Source: Spirogloea muscicola
Taxonomy: Eukaryota; Streptophyta; Zygnematophyceae; Spirogloeales; Spirogloeaceae
Assembly: GCA_009602725.1 (NCBI GenBank)
Contig: WELB01000063.1
Span: 1-26,266 of the forward strand
Length of the DNA stretch: 26,266 nucleotides
Direction: 5' to 3'
The number at the start of each line of letters is the position of its first letter. Positions within the stretch are counted from its first letter, which is position 1. Shown here one piece after another: positions 1 to 8,965 of the stretch. A program made the position numbers and the translations under genes. The notes under the pieces are model-generated. The model saw nothing but the letters and a program-made list of their open reading frames with translations. It made no database searches and was not told the origin of the DNA.

Positions 1-79
1 CCCCCGCCGCCGCCTCCGCCACCTGGCTCCCCCCCTTGCCGTCCCATCGCTGCGCTTGCCCACTTCCCCCGCCCTCCCT

Positions 80-98
80 GGGCTGGCCTCTCACAGCC
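80..98 (+). repeat. Hairpin module of the dispersed repeat
   Basis: The unit is GGGCTG, a short AT/pyrimidine loop, then CAGCC, giving a 5 to 6 bp stem. It is followed by the usual flank, a C-rich run and then GAGAGGAAGTGGCTCTTCC. Recognisable copies lie at 684, 1085 (-), 1479, 19477, 23081, 23229, 23357 and 23795. Confidence 0.55.
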
Positions 99-454
99 AC
101 TGCCTTCCTTCGAGAGGAAGTGGCTCTTCCGAAGGGGGCGAGGGCTGTGGAGAAGTGAGCTCTTCCAGAGCGGGCGGGGGCTGTGCATGAAACTGGCATC
201 TCGTGAAGTGGGCAAGGTCCGTGAACAGCCAGCCCAGAGAGAATGAACAGCATACATGTAATCTGACGGTGATTGCTTTCTTGCAACAGCCTTGTACTGA
301 GCCATCAAGTCTTGACTCATCTCCACAAGAGTGGCATCTGCGTGCTGCAACTCACTGATGTTACTCAGTTGCCGATCCAGCTGCATATGTTTCGACTACC
401 CAGCCTGGTCACACTTCACTACACTCCGCTTCACTGGAAGAGCTCTATCTCTCG

Positions 455-1000
455 CCCAGGTGTATCGCATGCACCTGTCAGTATTGCTACAGCGGTCAAT
501 GGCACATGCGTTGCATCTGCATGCCATTGGGCTTTGGCTGGCTGTGGGGACCCGCTACCCGGAGACTACGTTGTCTTTTCTGCGGCTGCTCAAAAGGGAA
601 TATTGAGCACCCAGTGGCCACTCGAGTTGCTGTGTGCTTTGACGCTTTTCTGGCCCCTTCGAACTTTTATTCATTCCTTTTACGGGCTAAGCAATCACAG
701 CCATCGCCCTCTACTGAAAGAGTCTCTTACTCTCTTCCCTTTGCCCGCCAATCGCTGCCCGCCCCCCCCCCCATTCCCAAAAGTACCAGAAAGCTGGTTG
801 GGGCTTAGCTGGTGGCACAAGGGCTTGTCAATTGCCGTCAGGTACTCGGGCATTAGTTAGCGACCTCTACGTGCTGACTCGTGGTTACTGAGCGGGTCAG
901 CTTAGTAGCAGGTGATGTACATCTGTCAATGTTCTTGCCTTTGCAGTTGGCCACTCAGGCCCTCCATCACTGAATACACACTTCATTCCCCAGCGGCGAC
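455..1000 (+). repeat. Truncated non-LTR retroelement 3' end (ORF end, hairpin, tail)
   Basis: The part at 455-570 translates to a decayed version of a peptide that recurs at 19640-19760 (-), 23585-23700 (+) and 8450-8580 (-); its core reads like LQRS-x-AHALHLRAGRALAAA. Such an Arg/Leu-rich ending is typical of non-LTR reverse-transcriptase ORFs. A hairpin module follows at 684-702, then a tail at about 788-1000 that aligns with 20283-20471 (+), 7285-7380 (-) and 19317-19430 (-). The order of ORF end, hairpin and tail is the same as in the 19317-20032 copy. The element class is inferred; the repeat itself is visible directly. Confidence 0.6.
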
Positions 1001-1084
1001 GGAGCGATGGCTCCGCGGCAAAAGGACCTTTCCCACAAGGGGGCGGCCTGTGAGAGTACGGGGCTCTCTTTCCAAGGGGGGCGA

Positions 1085-1104
1085 GGGCTGTCAAAAGCCA
1101 GCCC
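1085..1104 (-). repeat. Hairpin module of the dispersed repeat
   Basis: Reverse-strand copy: the stem GGGCTG/CAGCCC encloses a loop. On the minus strand it is preceded by a GACCTTGTCCAGTCC-like flank and followed by a C-rich run and GGAAAGAGAGC. This is one of the best matches to the apparent 65 to 70 base consensus. Confidence 0.6.
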
Positions 1105-1478
1105 GAAAGGACTGGACAAGGTCCGAAGGGGCGACAAAGAGCTGAAACACATAACTAACCAAGTACCATGGATGATGGTCACTTGGTAAACTCTAGTAGC
1201 AGCCGCAGGTCAGGTAGACTGAAAGGCCGAGCCTGTGAAAGACTGGATCAGGTGCGAAGGGGCCAGGAAGCAACACAAACACACTACTGTCACGGAAGTG
1301 GCTACCACAGGTGCTCACTAGCCCCCACTCAGCAGTTGCAAGTCAAAGGCTTGCAGCCGGACAACTGCCGCCACAGCGAAACCGTGTGAAGGAACGGACA
1401 CTGTCTGAAGTGCTGTGAGGCTTAGCTCTGAATTTGGCGCTTTCCGGCCCCTTCGGACCTTGGATGTCCATTCTCCTC

Positions 1479-1498
1479 GAGCTGGCCATTCACAGCCC
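1479..1498 (+). repeat. Hairpin module of the dispersed repeat
   Basis: GAGCTGGCCATTCACAGCCC, with the left arm diverged by one base. The family flank GGACCTTGGATGTCCATTC lies just upstream and a GAGAAGATCTGCTCTC palindromic stretch lies just downstream. Confidence 0.55.
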
Positions 1499-1689
1499 GT
1501 CTGCTCCCTTGAGAAGATCTGCTCTCTTTCTCAGATGGGAACAGCGGAGCAGACAGGATAAGGCAAGGCACCCATCCGCAGCTCTGTCCGCGCCGCACCA
1601 CTCCCCCCTGCTGCACCTCACGGACATGGCGCCTCCGACAGTGATCTCAGATCCCACCCTTGTTGATCCACAGAAGCGCTGCCACAGAG

Positions 1690-4600
1690 CTACCTTACTG
1701 GTACGCCTGGCGAGTCCACAAGGGTGCTGAGCAGGCTGCTGCCATTGATGAGCTTTGTCGTTGCGATGAGAAAATCGTGACGTGCATGCTCCTGCCCAGC
1801 CGACGTTCAAGTACGTCGTTCAGCTATGGCCCGACACAATAAGCTGGCAGCTTGTCATCACTGCCCGAAAGTGCTGAAAGCGAAGCAAGATGCATGACTG
1901 GCAGAAGTCGCAAAGGTCGTCTTACTGTGGCGCACATCAGTATGCTGCGATTTGCCGAGCTAAGCTAATGCTGTAAGCTGCTCTTGTAAGCAGAGACTGT
2001 AGTCAGGAACCTATAACACAGTTCAGGAGGAAGCTTCTGAGGCTGTACCTGCGCACTCAAGAAGCGCAGGGCTGCAATCTCGGCAAAGGTGACTCCACCA
2101 AGAAAGACGACCATCACCAACTTGCGCCGAGTGTCACGAATGTCTCCCTCGCTGCAAGCAATCGGTCCAAGAGCTGCATCAACATCTGACCAGTCTCCTA
2201 GGCAATGCTCGATGTGATCAAGCCTAGAAGGATTTGCACTCGCGTGAGAAGACCATCTTAGCTGCTTTGAGGTCGTGCTCGAGCGTACCTGTCAGGACGT
2301 TTTGTCTCAGGATCCCTTGTGCTCTTCTCGGCCTCAGATAGCTGGAGCATTGCAGACATGGGATAGAGTGACTTGGGACGTCTGATAGCATAATCAACAG
2401 TACAGTGTCAAGCTACAACCTTCGGCCTGGAAACTGCAAGCAGGCAAGTAGGTACAAGTGGCACACTTCTTACAAGACATCACTAGGCCCAGGCAGAACT
2501 ACAATGCTCAATCCACCTGCTTCCGGTCAAACGACGGCCCTGGCAATGCTCTCATAACCTCGTCAATTGCTCGCCTATGGGCAGGACAAGAGACAGGTAC
2601 TTTAGAAATCAGGTAGAACAGCTTCCATAATTCCTGTAATGCTCTGGAACATTCAACTCTCCCTCCATCTTGAGCCCGAAACTAGCACTGACGCAAGTGT
2701 TCATGGGAAACATGGTCGGAGAAAGTAACCAGCCATCTGGTCTGAGTGCTTGCTGTACGATTCGGACGCTGATAGGAGCATAACCAGAGAAAGTATACGC
2801 TATGTCCTGGGGTCTGCAACCGCACTTCAGACAGAACCTGTCACTTAGAGGAAGGAGCTCATGAACAGGAATGGATAGCATTGCTATTCCCTTCTTCTGA
2901 AGCAAGACTCACAAGACCCCTAGTCAGAGCAGATAGCAGAATTCGTACCTCAGGTCGTCAAGGTCGTCAACGACAAGCTTGAGTCCCTTTCTGACTGTTG
3001 CCCAACTACCTCTTACATCCTGCAATCACTCCGGACGGACAGGCAGCATGAGCAGACGGGAACTTGAGGATGTCATTGCAAGTCCCAGGTTGAGGTCATC
3101 CTGATGATTTCTGACATGAAAGGAGATGGCTGAAAAGAGAACGTGCACAGAAACCGTGATGTGGCCGAACTCTCTCAGTAGCAACATTAGAGAGCTGTCA
3201 TGGCGAGCTGCTAGCCTGGTCCACGAGGGCTCATGAGCAACAATCTAGATGGGACACTGCTTGCTGTGTGTGACCTGCTTCTTGAGGAGGCCGGCCTTCT
3301 CCAGATTATCCAACGTAAGCAGATGCTCAAAACCATAACTGTGCAGAATTTCCCTTCTGATCACAAGAATATATGCACTTGATCAGATGCCTACAGGTCT
3401 GATTCAAATAGCAGCAGCACATGGCAAATGGCCACGAAGGGCAGGCCACCTATGTTTTACCCGGTAGCAGCTCAGATTGTGGCAAGTGACCTGAGAAAGT
3501 CGTACTGCTTCTTGGGAAGGCCCCCGTTTGTTAGCGAGAGGAGGCACGCCATTCGTAGTACAATCAAAAGTAGAGACTGGCGTGCAATCAGCTCCTCCAC
3601 AAATTCAAAAGCCCTGCCATGGTATTGCTCCCAGCCGGTCAGAGCTGCTTTCATACAAACTGGTGCAGACACACGCAACGTGCACTTTAGAAATCTGATA
3701 CTCTATGATGCCGAGGCCAGAGTCTCAAGTCTTGCAGGCAAACTGCTACTATCACACAGGGCACGGATACCTACGCATCGTAGTTGTGACCCTCCACCAA
3801 AGTCTGCTCAATGCTGAGGCGACTCCTGAAAGACGGCTCTTGGAACGTTAGACTCCCAAGGTGCTGGGCGAGATTTGTGTGCCGCTGCAGAGACACGGAG
3901 ACTCAGAGTCATCCGCAAGCACTCTGAGGATCTGTAAGGCCTTCCTTCCAAATAACAAACACCATGGCAGCTGGAATCAACTTCTGCTCAGAGGATCTGA
4001 ATGACTTCATCTTATTACCGTCATCTCAGGGAGCGAGTTTAATTTCTTCACAAAATCCTTGAGATCTGAAACACTTTGATTCTGCAGAAACAGACCGAAC
4101 GTAGGGCAGGCTTAGCAGCCTTGATGTACGGCCAGAACGTATCTGCCACAGGTGTTGGTCAAATACATGACTGCTGAATAAAAGCATGCACTGGGACTGT
4201 GGACATGGTGCAGACCGAAGTCGTGACTTCTGCATAGTCTTGTTTCATGCTTGCAGCTTTTTGTTGCAGGATCTGGTGCCACACGGGCAACACTAAGCAT
4301 CAGTTGCTTCAGCAGTTTCAATCACAGAGAAGGAATGCAGCACTCGAGAGGGGCACAATGGAGAGTGTCATGTGTGACCATTGCACGTTTCTGGATGGAC
4401 TTGCTCTTAGATAGGGAATTCTTGAGAAATTCCAATGCAGCCAGCACATGGGTGAAGTTGGGGCACAAAGCACCTGGCCAAGAAGTCCAAAGTTCAAGTT
4501 GCGAAGTTCCTGGAAGAGCTTATCACTGCCACAGAGGAATGCATCAGACATTAGAAAGGAGCTGCGCCAACCTTCCCCGACCTGCTCCTCTGTCCTGCTC

Positions 4601-7169
4601 GCTTGTCTCGCACTTGATCACAGATGCCAAGGTCTTATTCAAGAAGGCTAAGCGGCGCCGCTCAAGAGTTTGAACTTTAACATAGTCTGCAAGTATGCTG
4701 CCTTGAAGCTGCAAACGATAGATTTGCACACAAGGGCTGCCATGGTGTTCCTGAGAAGACATACTTTGATGTAAGAGGGATCTTCACCCGCTTTGCTCCT
4801 GCCTGCCCACCCATGACGACCGGATCCACCTCAATGGAGCAGTTACTAATCTGCAGAACCTGACCATGGTCGAAAACAAGGAAATGTCAAGAAGATGACA
4901 CTTTGGCCAGCCACCACCTCTGAGATGAGAGTAACTTGGGCAAGACTAGTCTGGTGTCACAGGTGCAAGGTTATAATGAATGAGTGAAAGAATGATAATG
5001 GCTACAAAGGGGCTTGTCAAAGACGTTAGTGACAAGAATGTTGTGAAGCAAGCATACCTCGTCAATGAGACCTTCATAGGTGAGCTGCGTACACATTGGA
5101 GTCACCAAGTCCACCTGCATGCCTACAAATTTGCGTGTCAGAAGCACTGGAACCACGCAGCTGGAGGACCCTTGCAGACTCATGATGACATTCCCCGTCC
5201 CAACGAGGTAAAGCGCAGATGAGAAGGCCACTGCTGTGTGAGGACACTGCAGAACATGGTGAACGGGCTGTGTCCTTTCTGTGAGAGGTTACAACCTGTT
5301 CCTACGAAGTTGCTGCAAGACATGGTGAATAAGGAACAAGCATTGGAGCGCTTTCTAACAAATCCTGAACAATTACAAACCAAAAAGCACCACTTCACAA
5401 ACAGCTGCATGTTTGTGGAGGGACCTGGCGATCTAGCAGAATCAGAAGGTCGACTTCAGGAGTGATCGACTGCAAAGACAATCTGCAGTGGAGTCAGCTT
5501 AAAGATCTCGGTTCCAGAGGACTGGCTCAAGCCATACAACAGCAGGGAAAGTTGGCCTCAATGGTCTCGCAGAGAGAGGTCGGAAGCCTTGTGAGACCGT
5601 GGGGCTTACAGGCATGCCCCCTTGCTGCTCCCTTTGCATCCTCTTCAGCAGATCTGCCACTTGGGCTGCTGCCCGTCCCTTCCCCATCACATGGGGAATG
5701 GTGCCAAACACCCCCTGCCACAGCCACACACGGCTTCCTCAACTGGGGGGGCATGTGCTTGCAGACCAAGGAACCTCAACTTTGCACACTTTGCCTGTAC
5801 TAAGAAAAGTCAGGATACTCTTGACTCGCTTCCTCATTGTGGCAAGTCCGACAGATAGTATTCGTATGTCAGCTGTGCACGTGCGTAGTCTGGCTTGTTC
5901 TGTTCCTTGTAAGACATTGCCTATACCAGGTGACTGGACATCAAGACAGTGGCACATGCTGACCTGTAACTTCATTAAGGCCCTGGCAATGTAGAAGAGG
6001 GAACTTCGATCTCCGTCGACTTGACACTCCTGCATTTGGAAGCATGTTACCAGATTCTCAGCTTAGCCAGAGTGTCGGCTAGGTGTTGTCAAGGCAAGAG
6101 CTCTAGTTGTGGGCCAGAATGTGCTCATCTGCGCGACTGAGTACTCATTGCCGGAGCGAGATTGACCATCGAAGACCAAGCATGCAACCACGGCTCTGGC
6201 TGCCCACCTTGTATCCACCCTCGTACTCAAGAGACAGCACATCTTCGTCAAATGCAATCAGGTCCAAAGGGTACTCCCCAATTGTGAGGTCTGCATAAAC
6301 TCCTTCCTCCTCCAGCAGCTGTTGCCATCCTTCATGTTGCAGACGGCATGCAGAGCGTTGAAGTCCAAAGATTCTGGCTGCTGCTAACATGCCCCAGATT
6401 GCCGGTGTGTCGCAAGCAGCACCGAGCCAGAATGAGGCGTTGGAGGCTCAGGGGAAAGTCGAGGTGGAGAATATACCTTCTCGCACACGATTGTACGGCG
6501 AGGGGTGAAGAAGAGTGCATATTCTCGGGAGATTCTCTGCTGCAGGTCAAGCTTGATCTGTCTTGCAACCAAATTCATGAGCGCCAAGCGGGGCCTCACG
6601 AGGAAAACGATGACCTTGCAGTCTGTTTGTATCTGCGTCTGACTGAGGTGGTATAGGTTCTCGACGCCGTGCTCCTGCACGAGTACCTTGTTCTTGAGGA
6701 GCATAGAATGCAGATGACGCAGGCCGGCGGACTCGAGCAGGGTAACTGAAAGTTGGGGTGTCTTGACTTGCTGACCTTCAGGAGCGAGGTCTGGGCGACG
6801 AGAGCCAAAGGCCCGCTGAGCTTCGGGTCGAGCACCAGAGCCTTCTTCTTCCCCGTCTGCAGCAGGCAGCGTCAGCAGCGCCACCGGCGGCTGGCGCAGT
6901 CAGAGCGTGAGAAAGGCAGTGAGCTGTGCCCAAAGCCTTGCTGCTGTTGCTGCTGCTGGGAAGGGCAGCGGGGCGAGGAGGCGGACCGAGTCGAGCGCAT
7001 CCACCAGCTCCCGGCGAGCATGGTCCCTGCGAGCGGTGGAGGCGGGGCGTGTGAGTGGCGGGGGGAGCTGCAGGCAGGGGAGGGCGAGGAGCAGCCTGGC
7101 AGGGGGGGGGGGCAACCGGAGGGAGGCGAGGTTGATGGGCGCGCCGTCGAGGGTAGGCATCTGCGCCAT
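1690..7169 (-). CDS. VPS33: VPS33, SM-family subunit of HOPS/CORVET tethering complexes (complete, 22 exons)
   Basis: Sec1/Munc18-type protein that binds SNAREs within the endosome/vacuole HOPS and CORVET tethers. Exons on the minus strand: 7169-7117, 7026-6987, 6856-6776, 6674-6477, 6318-6208, 6029-5964, 5714-5610, 5469-5425, 5114-5058, 4859-4765, 4525-4474, 4272-4216, 4081-4019, 3884-3775, 3613-3491, 3356-3275, 3019-2949, 2813-2730, 2574-2517, 2341-2289, 2151-2049, 1791-1690. They sum to 1809 nt, giving 602 residues plus TAG, close to the plant protein (about 590). The start at 7169 begins [18 protein letters not shown], as in plants. Landmarks in order: [105 protein letters not shown] and [13 protein letters not shown]. 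Almost all boundaries are GT-AG with matching phases. Exon 20 (2341-2289) is the least certain, because that linker is poorly conserved. Confidence 0.96.
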
Positions 7170-7198
7170 GACGAGGGGACCATGGAGAGGGTGGGGTG

Positions 7199-7222
7199 GC
7201 CGCCGCCGCCGCCGCCGCCGCC
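7199..7222. repeat. (GCC)8 trinucleotide repeat in the VPS33 5' flank
   Basis: Eight perfect GCC units lie 30 to 53 bases upstream of the VPS33 start codon, so probably within the 5' UTR or core promoter. Confidence 0.9.
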
Positions 7223-7284
7223 AAGGCCCCGCGGCAGGGCCTGGCGAAGCTGGCAGCGCATCCGCCCGGCTAAACCCGAATCGA

Positions 7285-7380
7285 GGGTGTGTTGAGCGAT
7301 GGAGGGCGGGAGTGGCACATAGACAGATGTACATCACCTGCTGCAAACCTGCCCCGCTCAGTAACCACCAGTCAGCACGT
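7285..7380 (-). repeat. Retroelement 3' tail just upstream of VPS33
   Basis: On the minus strand this reads CGTGCTGACTGGTGGTTACT..., then CAGGTGATGTACATCTGTC, and ends GCCCTCCATCGCTC. It aligns over its length with copies at about 865-1000 (+), 19317-19430 (-) and 20345-20471 (+). Its downstream end is 116 bases from the VPS33 ATG, in the same orientation as the gene. Confidence 0.75.
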
Positions 7381-7389
7381 AGAATAATG

Positions 7390-7450
7390 GCGCGCGGTCC
7401 GCATGGACATGGAAGGAAGGCAGATTCGAGCCCTACAATAAAGTCCTGGT
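7390..7450 (+). repeat. Short dispersed repeat C, copy 1
   Basis: Begins GCGCGCGGTCCGCATGGACA and contains a CCCTACAATAAAGTCCT segment that matches the ends of copies 2 and 3. This is the most diverged copy. Confidence 0.5.
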
Positions 7451-7860
7451 AACGGGGCCATGAGCCGGCCAAGTCCTACATAATGAGCGACTGGAATCAC
7501 TGGAGCAACGTGGAGATACTCATTCAGTAGCACGAACACAACAAGACCCCATAGCACGGAGCCTCCAGGGAGTGCTGCTCGCTGCTTGAATCACCACGGA
7601 GGCCAAATTTCTGGCAAAGACCTGTGACCCTCGTAACACCTGTGGATATCTACAGCCAATCGTAGAGCCATCAGTGTGGTCTCTGTTGAATGTGTCTTCT
7701 TCTGCTCGGCCACCTTCACAACGCAGCCGGCCTCAAGAGGAGTGAGAGCCGTTCTTGTAGTAGCTATCGGTTGTTTTGATTTGCATAAGGGGCCAGTTTG
7801 CTACCTCCCAGGGGTGGCAAACTGGCCCACCAGATTGATGCGTCTTCTTCAAGAGAGAAG

Positions 7861-7920
7861 GCGCGCGGTGCGCATGAAATTGAAAGGGAGGCCAATCCTG
7901 GCCTTACAAATGTCCTTTTC
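7861..7920 (+). repeat. Short dispersed repeat C, copy 2
   Basis: Begins GCGCGCGGTGCGCATGAAAT and ends GGCCTTACAAATGTCCTTTT. It is nearly identical to copy 3 at 8326; the copies are spaced 471 and 465 bases apart. Confidence 0.75.
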
Positions 7921-8238
7921 AAGGAACCCCATCACGGGGTTACAGAGGCATCACCCCACCCCTTCATGTTATGCACAACGTCAAGCAGCTGCATGGTGGG
8001 ACCGGGAGGACACTGGGCAGCATGTGCCTGTGGCGAGATTGTTGGCGCCCTACTGTAACAGGCCTCCTCGTCACAGCAGAAATGCCATGGGTCCACCTGC
8101 AACTGGCGATTCATCGTCCTCGTGCTCACCTTTGTGTGCACTGGCTGGCACTCTTTTTGATTTGTAAGTGCACCTTCAATTACCTGAGGCACCCAACGTG
8201 GCCCCCACCCTCCTGCCCCTCCAGTGTAACCCTGTAAC

Positions 8239-8306
8239 CCAGACACAGACCCCACAGACCCCACCAGACACAGACCCCCCAGATCCATTAACCAGATCCA
8301 TTAACT
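8239..8306. repeat. Simple tandem repeats
   Basis: CAGACACAGACCCC-like units repeat at 8239-8280. They are followed by AGATCCATTAAC in direct duplicate at 8281-8293 and 8294-8306. Confidence 0.75.
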
Positions 8307-8325
8307 TTGACCCGACAGGAGGAAG

Positions 8326-8385
8326 GCGCGCGGTGCGCATGAAATTGGAAGGGAAGCCAACTCTGGCCTTACAAGTGTCCTTTTA
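8326..8385 (+). repeat. Short dispersed repeat C, copy 3
   Basis: Begins GCGCGCGGTGCGCATGAAAT and ends GGCCTTACAAGTGTCCTTTT. It differs from copy 2 by only a few substitutions. Confidence 0.75.
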
Positions 8386-8399
8386 ACTGGGTGATGAGC

Positions 8400-8765
8400 C
8401 TGCTAAGGGGGACGCTAATATCCCCGAGTGAGCACATGCATATCTGACAAGCTATACTGAGGAGCCAAACCACCACCACGGAAGCCATTAGCCTGGGCTA
8501 ATGCACGACCAGCACGCTGGCGTATCGCGCGTGCCCGGGAGCGCTGTAGACTCAAAAACGGCCGCATTTCATAGCATGCATCGATGGCTTGCGGGACGCT
8601 AGAACGCCATACACTACCCGCCCGACTACGTCGGCGGGCATCGACATGCAGTGCCAGTGGAGGAGGGAAGACCACTTTGTTCCGTAGCCGCCATGTATGT
8701 CCATGGCGCATGGGAAGAAGTAAGACTCGACAGAAAACACTCCCCAGCTTATTTGAGATGCTCAA
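8400..8765 (-). repeat. Retroelement remnant (reverse-transcriptase ORF end plus tail)
   Basis: The minus-strand frame is open for 116 codons and contains FLSLQRSRARAIRQRAGRAL, the same ending seen at 19640-19760 (-) and 23585-23700 (+). It is followed by a diverged tail (GTGCTCACTCGGGG...) like the retroelement tail elsewhere. I read it as the C-terminal end of a non-LTR reverse-transcriptase ORF in a 5'-truncated copy, not a host gene. The enzyme's catalytic region is absent. Confidence 0.6.
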
Positions 8766-8965
8766 AGCAAAGCCGCCTGCACCACCACCTCAATTTGCAC
8801 CCACTGCCTGATCACCTGATAACCTCCAGCAACGACCACGGCAAACACCCACTGTTTCATACCGCGGCAAGCACTGTGCAACAGTGACCAGTCTCATGGG
8901 GCACCAGGGGCCTCACGAGAACACTCTCTGCCTCGACTCTGGGCGGGGATTGCGCCCCAGTTCAG

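Larger units (their letters stand above)
1..1689. other. Repeat-rich intergenic stretch without a gene
   Basis: No reading frame here looks like a conserved protein. The left edge (about 1-60) is low-complexity C-rich sequence. The rest is built from copies of a retroelement-derived family described in separate entries: hairpin modules near 80, 684, 1085 and 1479, a reverse-transcriptase-end remnant near 455-570 and a 3' tail at about 788-1000. The final exon of VPS33 on the minus strand stops at 1690, so this is its downstream flank. Confidence 0.7.
7170..8965. other. Intergenic region between VPS26 (3' end) and VPS33 (5' end)
   Basis: Both flanking genes are on the minus strand, so the part near 7170-7400 should hold the VPS33 promoter and 5' UTR, and the part near 8700-8965 the VPS26 3' flank. 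It contains a GCC microsatellite (7199-7222), a retroelement tail (7285-7380), three copies of a short GCGCGCGG-headed repeat, simple tandem repeats near 8239-8306 and a reverse-transcriptase-end remnant (about 8400-8765). I see no conserved protein-coding exon. Confidence 0.65.

Noticed and set aside
788-1000. Independent SINE
   Set aside because: The block is repeatedly preceded by the same reverse-transcriptase-end peptide, so a LINE 3' tail explains it better.
5238-5465. Plus-strand frame of 75 codons reading like a soluble protein
   Set aside because: It spans VPS33 introns and the antisense of the 45-base exon at 5469-5425; the VPS33 model explains the region.
7390-7450. tRNA or tRNA-derived SINE suggested by GATTCGAGCCC (B-box-like)
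   Set aside because: The motif is not kept in the other two copies, no A box is at the right distance and no cloverleaf forms.
6753-7452. Overlapping long GC-rich frames of 180 to 190 codons on both strands
   Set aside because: They overlap VPS33 exons 1-3 in other frames. The Pro/Gly/Arg-rich text reflects GC-rich sequence and the GCC repeat.
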